Below are positions 18,004-25,674 of a DNA stretch of 64,000 nt, piece by piece. The notes beneath the pieces were generated by a model. It ran no database searches, was not told where the DNA came from, and worked only from the letters and a program-made list of their open reading frames with translations. How positions within the stretch are numbered: position 1 is the stretch's first letter; each line of letters opens with the position of its first letter. Both the position numbers and the translations under genes were made by a program. This stretch comes from a virus: positions 124,001-188,000 of IMG/VR virus record IMGVR_UViG_3300034683_000192; one strand, written 5' to 3'.

Positions 18004-18900
18004 TTAGAATTTGACCGTAGTAAGCATAGGTCTCATGACAAGACCAGATGCAACAGCATCCTCGATTATTGATGCTTCAGATCGAGAAATCCATCGGTGG
18101 GATTCTGCTCTCTCTAATAGCAGTGCCTTAGTCTTTCTTTTTGCCATTGGTTCCACGAGGATATTGTCACCGAATAGCAAATGTGTAGCTGAGTTAAATG
18201 GGACGGTATCGACCTTAAATACCTTTTTCCCAAAGCTTTCCAGAGATTTGATTTCTCCGGTAAAACTCTCGATTAGTGTAAACTTTTTGACATACCGTGC
18301 AAGATGAAGGTCGACGGCTTGTCTGCTGATCATCCCAATTCTTAAATCGAGGAGACCTAGCGTACTTTTGATTTTACCTAAAGTCATTTTCTCTTTGATG
18401 CTATTCATCACAAAAGAGAAAATATCCTGATGTGGAAAAGTTCTATTGGTTCCGGCATGCATAGTCACACATGTCATATTGCCGAATTGTGTGGCAACAT
18501 CCGGTTTCATCGTGCGAGGAAAGTGCGCTTTTTCTATATCTTGTTGAATCTTAAGGATCCTGAGTTGTTCTTTGTTCGGAATTCTTCGATGTACATTAGG
18601 AAGCGCATCGTAGTGTGGAACATACAGCACAAAGTGCGGATATGGTGAGGATACGCTAAGTACCTCTAAGTATTCATGGAATGCGGCTATGATGTTATCG
18701 ATATCCTCGAATGTCCATTTTGCAACTTCATCGTCTCGCGTACCCTTACCGAGATTGTTCCTGATGAGGGTATCGAGATTTACCAGAATAACATCCCACA
18801 CTGGAGGATTTCTTCCAAATGCCAGAGATTTCAAAGTATCCAGAATTTTGAAGGTTCCAGTACCTCGAATTTTATCTGGTTGCGAATTTTCGAACATCAT
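18004..18900 (-). CDS. unknown protein next to Mre11-like nuclease, 298 aa
   Basis: Not recognised. A strand-helix start (WDVILVNLDTLIRNN) then PHFVLYVPHYDALPN and basic helices gives a hint of a Rossmann-like or PIN-like alpha/beta core with conserved-looking Asp residues, but this is speculative. The preceding nuclease gene ends in AGTGAGTAATCCCATG; ATG at 18900 is preferred and gives a short gap. The GTG at 18912 would overlap the stop codon and has a poorer ribosome binding site. Coupling to the Mre11-like gene suggests a DNA-processing role. Confidence 0.75.
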   Translation of the reverse strand: MMFENSQPDKIRGTGTFKILDTLKSLAFGRNPPVWDVILVNLDTLIRNNLGKGTRDDEVAKWTFEDIDNIIAAFHEYLEVLSVSSPYPHFVLYVPHYDALPNVHRRIPNKEQLRILKIQQDIEKAHFPRTMKPDVATQFGNMTCVTMHAGTNRTFPHQDIFSFVMNSIKEKMTLGKIKSTLGLLDLRIGMISRQAVDLHLARYVKKFTLIESFTGEIKSLESFGKKVFKVDTVPFNSATHLLFGDNILVEPMAKRKTKALLLERAESHRWISRSEASIIEDAVASGLVMRPMLTTVKF

Positions 18901-18904
18901 GGGA

Positions 18905-20050
18905 TTACTCACTTAGAATTTCGCGTATTCTTTCCGCGGTTATAGGTGATGTACCATATACCGTCTGGAGATGAAGAAACACATGTTCATGAATATTGGA
19001 TTCATCAACTACAAATTCTTCTGTAGATAACTGCAGATCAAAATCTGTACTGATGATCTTTCTTTGTATATCGTCTTTCTTTGTGGATAAACCAGTAATC
19101 GAGAGATTGGTTCCATACGTTTGATTAGCGCACTGAATAAGGATCATTCTCTTTTCCGTATCTTCGTGTGCTATTCTCAAATGTCCGTATGGATTTTCTC
19201 CAAACTTCTTCTTAATCTGATCATGCATGTCAAGAAGAAGTTCATCGATGTCTCCGTTATTCGATTTAGGATAAATCGTAAAGAAGTACATCGCTTCAGT
19301 ATTTTCTTTGAAAGTCATTTTCCACTTATCATCAGCTAACCGAGTAAGTGTTAGATAACCTTTCTTTTCCTCTTCTCCATGATTTAATCGTTCAAAGCTC
19401 CCCACATACACAACATTTTTGTGTACTGAATGCGTATGAACATGACCCACTAGTACCTTCCCCTTGACCCATCCTTCGAACTGTTTCGCTCGATAAGTAC
19501 GAGCAGGTTCTTTAGGTATGCCTTTGGGAAGGACATGATCAAAATATCCATGAGCTATGACTAGATCAACATACGTCCATCCGGACTTTTCCATCGTTTC
19601 GTGTACAAGATCCAAAATCTCTTCACTTGTCTTGTATGGAAGATCGTCTGGAATGAACAGCAATCGAAGATCCATATCAGGAATGTATTCGATCGCGACA
19701 TGATCGTAGTATTTGAGATCTGCCATCATGTCTGCGTATGTCAAATTGAGAGTATTTACTGTGGCAAGTTGACCTCTATCGTGGCTCCATGTACCACGAA
19801 GAATTCTGACCTTTACAGAATACTCTCGAGCAATGCGAAGTAGTTCGCCTATCGCAAGAAGTGCTTCCTGTGTTTGAACATGATCGAGAAGAAGTAGCTT
19901 ATCAAAAAGATCACCAGCAAATATCAGCAGTTTTGCTTGTTTGATATCTTCGTGTACGTCACGCAAATCGTAGCGTATTTTTCCTGCAGTGATCTTCGGA
20001 TGCCCAAAATGAACATCCGAGATCACTACAGCGTCGTAGATTTTTTCCAT
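18905..20050 (-). CDS. Mre11/SbcD-like metallophosphoesterase (gp47-type)
   Basis: 381 residues with the calcineurin-like phosphoesterase pattern in order: ISDVHFGHP near the start, FAGDLFDKL, RGTWSHDRGQ at the place of the usual GNHD, IAHGYFDHV, and GHVHTHSV. These place two metal-binding sites as in SbcD, Mre11 and T4 gp47, which process DNA ends in recombination and repair. The third motif is altered (Trp-Ser before His-Asp), though the His-Asp pair remains. The C-terminal domain (about 150 residues) is less conserved. A partner SbcC/gp46 ATPase is not in this window. ATG at 20050 directly follows the stop of the upstream gene. Confidence 0.85.
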   Translation of the reverse strand: MEKIYDAVVISDVHFGHPKITAGKIRYDLRDVHEDIKQAKLLIFAGDLFDKLLLLDHVQTQEALLAIGELLRIAREYSVKVRILRGTWSHDRGQLATVNTLNLTYADMMADLKYYDHVAIEYIPDMDLRLLFIPDDLPYKTSEEILDLVHETMEKSGWTYVDLVIAHGYFDHVLPKGIPKEPARTYRAKQFEGWVKGKVLVGHVHTHSVHKNVVYVGSFERLNHGEEEKKGYLTLTRLADDKWKMTFKENTEAMYFFTIYPKSNNGDIDELLLDMHDQIKKKFGENPYGHLRIAHEDTEKRMILIQCANQTYGTNLSITGLSTKKDDIQRKIISTDFDLQLSTEEFVVDESNIHEHVFLHLQTVYGTSPITAERIREILSE

Positions 20051-20052
20051 CA

Positions 20053-20655
20053 CTATTCGTCAGAGGATTCGAAGAAATCCTCTACCGACTGTTCAGGTGA
20101 ATCAATTTGTGCTTCCGATTCTTCCGGAAGATTCTTGACGAGTTCCGCATATTTTTCAGGATTCGTCTTCTTCAGAACCCCAAGAGACAGTTTGATGACA
20201 GCAGATTGTGCAGCTGCCAGCTTCCGCGGGTTATGCCCCTGGGATTGTACGAATTCTCGTGCGAGAATGTAGTACGCTTTCGTGTTATCGTCATGCGTTT
20301 CATTCTCGTTCTTGTTGTGGAGATATTCGAGACTGCCAGACTTCATCGAGTCGATGAGCGATGTCGGCATTCTTTCAGGAGGAATGGTAAATACCACGTT
20401 ATCCTGATTGGTCGGATCCATCGGAGATCCGTCATGATAGACGGTGATGAACTTAGTGATGTCGAATCTTTCCTCGTATTCTGCTCGGAGGATCCGCATA
20501 CTCTGCATTTCCGCTTCAGGAATAGATTCCTTGTTTCGGAAAAGCGGAGCGAATCTTGCGAACTCCGAAAGATATACTCTCGACTTTTCAAGTTCGACTT
20601 CTTGAATTGTCTTGAGCATCTCCTGAAATTCTCGACGGTTTTCTTCGTAGCTCAT
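20053..20655 (-). CDS. unknown acidic protein, 200 aa
   Basis: Not recognised. A long charged helix opens the protein (EENRREFQEMLKTIQEVELEK), and it ends in an acidic Ser/Glu/Asp tail (EQSVEDFFESSDE). It lies between the gp25-like gene, whose TGA its ATG overlaps, and the Mre11-like gene, all coupled. It could be a baseplate or scaffold-type component or a recombination accessory; context does not decide. Confidence 0.8.
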   Translation of the reverse strand: MSYEENRREFQEMLKTIQEVELEKSRVYLSEFARFAPLFRNKESIPEAEMQSMRILRAEYEERFDITKFITVYHDGSPMDPTNQDNVVFTIPPERMPTSLIDSMKSGSLEYLHNKNENETHDDNTKAYYILAREFVQSQGHNPRKLAAAQSAVIKLSLGVLKKTNPEKYAELVKNLPEESEAQIDSPEQSVEDFFESSDE

Positions 20656-21086
20656 ATCTTCGTTCCTTTGAGCGAGAGTTCAAGTATTGAGTTTTGATTG
20701 ACTTTGATCATTGCGTCAGTAAGAACCAAAGAATCGACATTACTCGAATCAGTGACCGTTACACGTACTTCGAGATTGTACGACCCATCAGTTTCTTTTT
20801 CGGTAGAGGTTACTTCTACCCGAATATTTCCATTTGGAAAATATCTGGTAAGAATATCACCGAGCTGGTTCTGGTACGCAGAACAGAGCGCGTCTGGGTT
20901 ATCGCCATATTGCGCCTGCAATTCGCGAAGCGACAACTTGATTCCAGGATAGAGATCGGTATCTTTTCCTGGTTGTGCGGTGGTATGTCTGATGACATAC
21001 GCAGTAACATCCTGTATGGAAGTGATTATTCCAACAGATGCACTAAGAGTCGGAATGCATGGAATAGGATCAGTCGTCTGGCTCAT
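20652..21086 (-). CDS. putative baseplate wedge protein, gp25/GpW-like, 144 aa
   Basis: Overall layout resembles the small gp25-like wedge subunits of contractile tails. An N-terminal helix and strand lead to YPGIKLSLRELQAQYG, where family members have a 'PdfGs.l.dllf' loop. A helix follows (CSAYQNQLGDILTRYFPNGNIRVEV), then strands with an alternating polar/nonpolar pattern (YNLEVRVTVTD). Such proteins join wedge and sheath in the baseplate. ATG at 21086 follows GGAG by seven bases; a longer frame has none. Assignment by pattern, moderate confidence. Confidence 0.5.
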   Translation of the reverse strand: MSQTTDPIPCIPTLSASVGIITSIQDVTAYVIRHTTAQPGKDTDLYPGIKLSLRELQAQYGDNPDALCSAYQNQLGDILTRYFPNGNIRVEVTSTEKETDGSYNLEVRVTVTDSSNVDSLVLTDAMIKVNQNSILELSLKGTKI

Positions 21087-21130
21087 GGGCTTTCTCCTCA
21101 AAGAAAAATGAATATAAACGTGAGGTATAG

Positions 21131-21165
21131 AATCGAGGGGACCCTAGACGGGTATCCCCTCGATT
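21131..21165 (-). terminator. hairpin after the 222-aa gene
   Basis: 11-bp stem AATCGAGGGGA / TCCCCTCGATT around an inner GC-rich loop (ACCCTAGACGGGT). On the minus strand it is followed by CTATACCTC. Confidence 0.75.
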
Positions 21166-21167
21166 CA

Positions 21168-21836
21168 TTAGCCCCGGATGTTATCGAGATCAGTGGGATC
21201 GAGGTACGTCGTTTCAACGACCTCTTCCATGAGTCTACGAGCACGATCCAGTGAGATGACTTCGTCTGGCGTAAGATCCACGTCATCGTGATCTTCCGTA
21301 TCGACGAATATGAGAATATCTTCTTCAGGAACTCCACGAAGTTCCGCAAGTTCTTTGCGCAGTTCTTTATCTTCTTCGTTCAGGAATTTGTCAGGGTCAT
21401 CCAAATGAACGACTCCGTTGCGATCGATGAGTCGATCGTACATTTCTTTCTTCTGCACTAACTCATCAGCAGTATATCCATACCCACTGATTCGACCTTG
21501 CTTCAGTAGAGAGAATACGGGATCCGTGGTGATTGTCGGGATGATCATGCAGGGAGGAAGTTCCCTGAGTTCCTCGATATCGTCGATCCAGATGATATCG
21601 TCCGTACGCAGAAGCTTTCTTGCTACGAGATTGACAGCACGACTCGCTTCACGAATCGGCACTATGTACTTCGAAAGAAATGAATCGTACTGTCTACCGT
21701 ATCGGTCATCTTTCGACCCGAAATAGGTAGAACCAGTCAGTCGGTTGATCTGCTGAATAAGAGCAGCATCTCCTCTCGTACCAAGGAGACTCGACATCGG
21801 TGGGATGCTGCTCAGTTCGGTGAGGTTACTCAACAT
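21168..21836 (-). CDS. unknown protein, 222 aa
   Basis: Not recognised. Soluble, helical, with a very acidic C-terminal third (EEDKELRKELAELRGVPEEDIL then VDTEDHDDVDLTPDE). It is a single-gene unit with an early-type promoter 41 bases upstream and a strong hairpin after the stop; GAGGAG precedes the ATG. Its early-type promoter argues against a purely late structural role. Confidence 0.8.
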   Translation of the reverse strand: MLSNLTELSSIPPMSSLLGTRGDAALIQQINRLTGSTYFGSKDDRYGRQYDSFLSKYIVPIREASRAVNLVARKLLRTDDIIWIDDIEELRELPPCMIIPTITTDPVFSLLKQGRISGYGYTADELVQKKEMYDRLIDRNGVVHLDDPDKFLNEEDKELRKELAELRGVPEEDILIFVDTEDHDDVDLTPDEVISLDRARRLMEEVVETTYLDPTDLDNIRG

Positions 21837-21876
21837 CAGTTCTCCTCAAACTTTTAAAGTTCCGATACTCATCAAA

Positions 21877-21888
21877 GTAATATATTCC
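21877..21888 (-). promoter_or_regulatory. early-type promoter, GGAATATATTAC
   Basis: On the minus strand AGGAATATATTACTTTG, 41 bases upstream of the start at 21836. Matches TATATTAC exactly. Confidence 0.65.
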
Positions 21889-21930
21889 TATTCCTTTGAC
21901 GAGCACAGAATGGTTATGTGTTATCTTCTT

Positions 21931-22194
21931 CTACATGAACTCGTCGTCGACATTGATCTCTACTTCGATTAATGCTACTCCAGTAGGAGTCTTTACTACT
22001 TTGCATGACAAATATCGCACACAAGGATCTTCTGCGTAAATGCTAAGATATCCCTTATTTCCAGCAAGTCCGATTCGAACTTCACCATCGAGAAGAGCTT
22101 CTCTGAACCAAGCTGGATACTTCTCTGACATTATTTCAGCCTTATCTTCTTCTCGTATTGGACCGAAAATAAACTCAGTAATCTGTGAACTCAT
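21931..22194 (-). CDS. unknown small protein, 87 aa
   Basis: Not recognised. Strand-rich with an alternating pattern in the C-terminal half (RYLSCKVVKTPTGVALIEVEINVDDEFM). ATG at 22194 follows GGAGAGCATC; a longer frame to 22269 would run into the hairpin of the upstream gene and is rejected. Lies between two hairpin/promoter boundaries and is probably transcribed alone. Confidence 0.7.
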   Translation of the reverse strand: MSSQITEFIFGPIREEDKAEIMSEKYPAWFREALLDGEVRIGLAGNKGYLSIYAEDPCVRYLSCKVVKTPTGVALIEVEINVDDEFM

Positions 22195-22254
22195 GATGCT
22201 CTCCATATGCTGAGTGTTATGACAGCAAAACAAATCACGATCGATATAATTGAG

Positions 22255-22290
22255 TTTGGGGATCTCCACCCTAAGATAGAGATCCCCAAA
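22255..22290 (-). terminator. hairpin after the 311-aa gene
   Basis: 12-bp perfect stem TTTGGGGATCTC / GAGATCCCCAAA with a 12-base loop, directly past the stop at 22296. On the minus strand an AT-rich stretch follows. Confidence 0.8.
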
Positions 22291-22295
22291 TTGAA

Positions 22296-23231
22296 CTATT
22301 TCTTTTCGTCGTGATAACCAAGACCCTCTATTAGAGAATTCAATTTCATCAGACGATCATTGGCCACCTTGATGTATTTTTCATTACCAGGATGGCTCCA
22401 AAGATCAACCAAAGTCTCACGGATAGCAATAGCTTCTCTGCGATGGCCTGCGAGAGCTTTCTTGGACAGCTTCGGATAGACGTTTCTTTGCTGTCCTTCC
22501 CAGCCACGAATTCTCGATTGGAACATCACGTCGAGGTGATTTACGAGTTGACCTTCTTTCTTGTCCATGGCGATACCAGTAATAAAGTACCGGTATTCCA
22601 CAGTATCTCCACGGAACAGATACGTTTGTTCAATCCAACAATCTATTCCGGGAATCCCTAGGCATGATTGCATGGAATGTAGTACGTGTGCACGACAAAT
22701 GAACAAATCAAATATCGCATACGGATACTTGAGAAGATCTTTCATCGTGCGTTCCGTGTGTGGAATTTTCTTTAATTCGCACACATCGGATTCGCATCTT
22801 GCTGAGATGATTTTATCTGTAGCGTCCTTTTTGACTGGAGGACTTACGCACATGCTGAGAGGATCTACGAGTTCGACACCTTGTGGTTTGATTTCCATGA
22901 GCACATTGAGAAGCGCTCTTCTGCAGAGTGGAGGCATGCGAAAATCGATACCGCCTTTGATATCGATACTGGGGCGCATGCGTTTGATCGCAGTCTGCGG
23001 ATCGGAGACTTCGACCTGACGAACTTCGGATGTCTTTGACCATCCGACAATTGGTGAATTCATCCGTACAGCGAAAAATGTACGAATAGATTTGACGCAA
23101 TATTCTGCGTCACTGAAGAATGTCGCGAGAGCTTCCCTGAAACCATCGCTGACGGTAGAATCAGCGAGAGAATCGATTGTCGTTTTGTACGACTCGAAAA
23201 TTTTGGGATACGAAATCTTGTCAGAAAACAT
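22296..23231 (-). CDS. unknown protein, 311 aa
   Basis: Not recognised. Basic, helical, with several Cys (SARCESDVCELKKI; CRAHVLHSMQSCLG) and an Arg-rich segment (RIRGWEGQQRN). No membrane spans. AAAGGAG precedes the ATG. Single-gene unit bounded by hairpins on both sides. Basic character and Cys content would suit a nucleic-acid-binding or virion protein, but nothing specific can be claimed. Confidence 0.8.
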   Translation of the reverse strand: MFSDKISYPKIFESYKTTIDSLADSTVSDGFREALATFFSDAEYCVKSIRTFFAVRMNSPIVGWSKTSEVRQVEVSDPQTAIKRMRPSIDIKGGIDFRMPPLCRRALLNVLMEIKPQGVELVDPLSMCVSPPVKKDATDKIISARCESDVCELKKIPHTERTMKDLLKYPYAIFDLFICRAHVLHSMQSCLGIPGIDCWIEQTYLFRGDTVEYRYFITGIAMDKKEGQLVNHLDVMFQSRIRGWEGQQRNVYPKLSKKALAGHRREAIAIRETLVDLWSHPGNEKYIKVANDRLMKLNSLIEGLGYHDEKK

Positions 23232-23309
23232 GGGTTTCTCCTTTGTGGTGACTATTGACCGCCAAATGAGGTTAATGAAGCTTCTGGCCTAATGACGCTT
23301 ATATTGTTA

Positions 23310-23336
23310 CTGGTGGGAGGAATTTCCTCCCACCAG
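23310..23336 (-). terminator. hairpin after the 55-aa gene
   Basis: 13-bp perfect stem CTGGTGGGAGGAA / TTCCTCCCACCAG with a one-base centre, directly after the stop of the small gene ending at 23343. Confidence 0.8.
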
Positions 23337-23342
23337 ATACAA

Positions 23343-23510
23343 TCACGAATTTTCTTTGTATGTGCATTCAGCAAATTCCCAGACGCACTGGTCAGCCATG
23401 TCCTGCTTTTCTTGTTCAGTCATGGCATTCCATTTTTCGTCATCGACTTCAATCGTAGTTTCTCGTTCTGAGCACATGTACCCTGTGGATACAATAACTT
23501 TTATTTCCAC
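23343..23510 (-). CDS. small protein, 55 aa, GTG start
   Basis: Short gene read directly from the minus strand: GTG at 23510, TGA at 23343-23345, AGGAG eight bases upstream of the GTG and a perfect hairpin just past the stop. The product starts MEIKVIVSTGYMCSERE and is acidic, with a short N-terminal strand pair then a helix containing WNAMTEQEKQD. This layout (V-V-S-T-G-x5-E, then 'V-D-D-x-W-x-x-M-T-x-E') resembles small phage proteins of the DUF7167 kind, as far as I recall; function unknown. Confidence 0.7.
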   Translation of the reverse strand: MEIKVIVSTGYMCSERETTIEVDDEKWNAMTEQEKQDMADQCVWEFAECTYKENS

Positions 23511-23521
23511 GAGCTAAACTC

Positions 23522-24037
23522 CTAGGGTTTCCACCACCCAAACAGCTGTTTAATATTCTCTTTGAGTGATGATTCACGATTCTTTTGTTCGAGTTTTGTA
23601 AGAAGCTCAGAATTCTCCTTACGAAGATCCTTTACTTCTTGCATTATGCATGAATTGTAGAACCCTACGACATTGATGAATAAGTATTCTTCGACATCGT
23701 GGAGGTATACAAAATCGCCCTCTGGTGAGGTATATTTTTTCAATCGATGGCTGTCGCTAGGTAATGGTAGACCTGGGTCTATTTTCCATGCTGGGGAAAC
23801 GTATCGAGTACGAAGCTCGATGATTCGTGAAGGATCTTCGATATATCCTAAGATTTTCCAATCATCTTCCGTTCTGACATATGCGACATACGTCATCTGG
23901 TTATTATCATCTCGTGCACCGACGATAATGACTGACCATTCCGGAGGAGAGAAGTACTTAAGAGTAGATTCATTCGTAGTGTAGTACACATCAGTATGCA
24001 TCACTCTTATTTCTTCGCACGTAATGTTTTTAGACAT
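23522..24037 (-). CDS. unknown protein with C-terminal coiled coil, 171 aa
   Basis: Not recognised. A strand-rich domain (WSVIIVGARDD; MTYVAYVRTEDDWKILGYIED) is followed by a heptad-like helix (MQEVKDLRKENSELLTKLEQK) and a short aromatic end (LFGWWKP). GGAG precedes the ATG. It lies in a run of closely spaced small genes from 25618 down to 23343, probably one transcript. Confidence 0.8.
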   Translation of the reverse strand: MSKNITCEEIRVMHTDVYYTTNESTLKYFSPPEWSVIIVGARDDNNQMTYVAYVRTEDDWKILGYIEDPSRIIELRTRYVSPAWKIDPGLPLPSDSHRLKKYTSPEGDFVYLHDVEEYLFINVVGFYNSCIMQEVKDLRKENSELLTKLEQKNRESSLKENIKQLFGWWKP

Positions 24038-24051
24038 TTCGCTCTCCAGAA

Positions 24052-24471
24052 TCAGTTCTTTTTGAATTCTTCGTTCAAATATTCCTTGAACAGTTCTTTT
24101 GCTGCATCAGGAATTTCTCGAACAATCTCACTATTCGTCACAGTAGGTACCACGCGAATAGCGATCATTTGATTGGTGCTTGGGAGTACCCAAGTCACTA
24201 TCCAGCATAATGCACCGATCACCGCGAATCGGATGATTGTCTTGTCAGATATCTTGTCGTCGTTGAATTCTTGAGCCTGTTTTCTGTGGTATTCGGGTTC
24301 CGAGGTGGTCGGATTATCTGCGTGGTTGTTATGTTTTTTGATCTTTTCGTTCATCTCGTTATTGTGGAACATCCCGAAAACAGCAAGTACTAGAGTAAGT
24401 ACCCCGGCAATAGCGAGTATGAGTCGAATTCCATCGAGTTTCAGAATCCAGTAAACTTCCCACGCGGTCAT
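24052..24471 (-). CDS. membrane protein with two spans, 139 aa
   Basis: Hydrophobic helices at about residues 15-34 and 78-98 separated by a polar, His/Asn-rich loop; the C-terminal 40 residues are charged and helical (DAAKELFKEYLNEEFKKN). No family recognised. ATG at 24471 is preferred: AAGGAG lies seven bases before it, whereas the ATG at 24477 is only one base from the site. Coupled to the 117-aa gene upstream, whose TGA lies within AATGA. Confidence 0.7.
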   Translation of the reverse strand: MTAWEVYWILKLDGIRLILAIAGVLTLVLAVFGMFHNNEMNEKIKKHNNHADNPTTSEPEYHRKQAQEFNDDKISDKTIIRFAVIGALCWIVTWVLPSTNQMIAIRVVPTVTNSEIVREIPDAAKELFKEYLNEEFKKN

Positions 24472-24473
24472 TT

Positions 24474-24827
24474 TCATTCTCCTTCGATACGAATGTTTGC
24501 AGCAGAAAGCAAATCCCGGAAATAATCGACGAATTCATTGGTACCTACAGGCGATGCTTCCATTAGCTTTACGCCTTGAAAATACAAAACTCGTGAAGTA
24601 TCGATCGATACGACATTACTGACGTATTCGATCGTCATATTGATTGCCGCAGAAATAGCGGTCCCAGTGAGATCTTCTGTGGATTTCAGTACTGGGCACA
24701 GTCGATGAAGGAATTCTTCAGTGTACGGTACATTTGAACGCAATCGCGTTGACAGATCAGAAAGATGGATACAAAGATCTATGAATTCATCTTCTGTTCT
24801 ACCGATGAGAAATTGTTTGGTGTACAT
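24474..24827 (-). CDS. unknown protein, 117 aa
   Basis: Not recognised. Helical, mildly acidic, with a hydrophobic segment (GTAISAAINMTIEYVSNVV) that is amphipathic rather than a membrane span. AGGAC is the best ribosome-binding match before the ATG. Middle member of a cluster of small, closely spaced genes. Confidence 0.75.
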   Translation of the reverse strand: MYTKQFLIGRTEDEFIDLCIHLSDLSTRLRSNVPYTEEFLHRLCPVLKSTEDLTGTAISAAINMTIEYVSNVVSIDTSRVLYFQGVKLMEASPVGTNEFVDYFRDLLSAANIRIEGE

Positions 24828-24841
24828 GATTTTGTCCTGAA

Positions 24842-25084
24842 TTACAGATGAAACGCACGGAGTCTGGACAAGATCCGCTGAAGAGGAGCAGCTTCATTTA
24901 TGTTGAAGGTGTCCGCAACTGGAATGTTCTGATTGATAAAATTCACGGCGAATTCGTGAACTTCTTCGACTGTGTTACAAACCAGACGAATCTGATGTTC
25001 TGCGGTCTGTGCTGCATGATCTCCGAGTATCGTTTTGATGTATCGTGAGGCAACCTGCACAGACTCTTTAAGTGCATCATTCAT
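24842..25084 (-). CDS. unknown small protein, 80 aa
   Basis: Not recognised. Helical, with two His-containing segments (DHAAQTAEHQIR; VEEVHEFAVNFINQ). The ATG at 25084 lies inside the end of the 63-aa gene (8-base overlap) and is preceded by GGAG within that gene, so translation is probably coupled. Confidence 0.75.
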   Translation of the reverse strand: MNDALKESVQVASRYIKTILGDHAAQTAEHQIRLVCNTVEEVHEFAVNFINQNIPVADTFNINEAAPLQRILSRLRAFHL

Positions 25085-25268
25085 CACAATCTTTCTCCTC
25101 TTTAGGATTGCAGTACGCAAGAGAATCTAACACGATTTTTTGTTTGTAACGAGTTTTCACTGTCGTGAGTATTTCCGGTAAGGGTTGTTTCATATCGTCG
25201 ACATTTTTCATAGTCAAACGAGTACCATCGGCATAAATGGTTCGAATGTCTATGGGAATATCTTTCAT
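25077..25268 (-). CDS. unknown small protein, 63 aa
   Basis: Not recognised. Starts with strands (IPIDIRTIYADGTRL) and ends KEEKDCDE. Its ATG overlaps the TGA of the 117-aa gene upstream (ATGA) and AAGGA precedes it; the longer frame upstream has no ribosome binding site. The overlaps on both sides make it a clear operon member. Confidence 0.7.
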   Translation of the reverse strand: MKDIPIDIRTIYADGTRLTMKNVDDMKQPLPEILTTVKTRYKQKIVLDSLAYCNPKEEKDCDE

Positions 25269-25618
25269 TGGAGTTTCCTTGTTGCGCAATGTGTATCAAG
25301 TTCTTCGAAATACTTTTCTGCTTCGCGCATTGACAAAGAATTTATCGCGTCACTTTGATCAGGATTGTGGTGCATGAGCTTTACTGCTTTACCGCTCAAG
25401 ATAACGGCAAGTACCATCCTTTTCATTGCCTCGTAAACCATATCTTCATCGATGCCATCGTTGGTGCGAAGAGAATTCAAGTATTCGCGAATACACTCGA
25501 CGATTTTGTCACTGGGATAATCCACGAGCGTCAAGAATTTCTTCGTCAATTTGTCGTCATCTTCAGCGTGGTACAACTTACAAAGTTCATCCACGAGATC
25601 GAGAGGAATTCTGATCAT
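25265..25618 (-). CDS. unknown protein, 117 aa
   Basis: Not recognised. Helical, with acidic N-terminal half (HAEDDDKLTKKF) and KAVKLMHHNPDQSD in the C-terminal half. It starts 21 bases below the hairpin that ends the beta' N-half gene, leaving almost no room for a promoter, so it may be read by polymerase passing that hairpin. Confidence 0.75.
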   Translation of the reverse strand: MIRIPLDLVDELCKLYHAEDDDKLTKKFLTLVDYPSDKIVECIREYLNSLRTNDGIDEDMVYEAMKRMVLAVILSGKAVKLMHHNPDQSDAINSLSMREAEKYFEELDTHCATRKLQ

Positions 25619-25638
25619 ATCGTTTTACCTATTTAAAG

Positions 25639-25666
25639 AGGAGGATCCCCTCAAAGGGATCCTCCT
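25639..25666 (-). terminator. hairpin after beta' N-half gene
   Basis: 11-bp stem AGGAGGATCCC / GGGATCCTCCT, loop CTCAAA. On the minus strand it is followed by CTTTAAATAGG, with the next start codon only 21 bases away. Confidence 0.75.
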
Positions 25667-25674
25667 TCCTGTTA

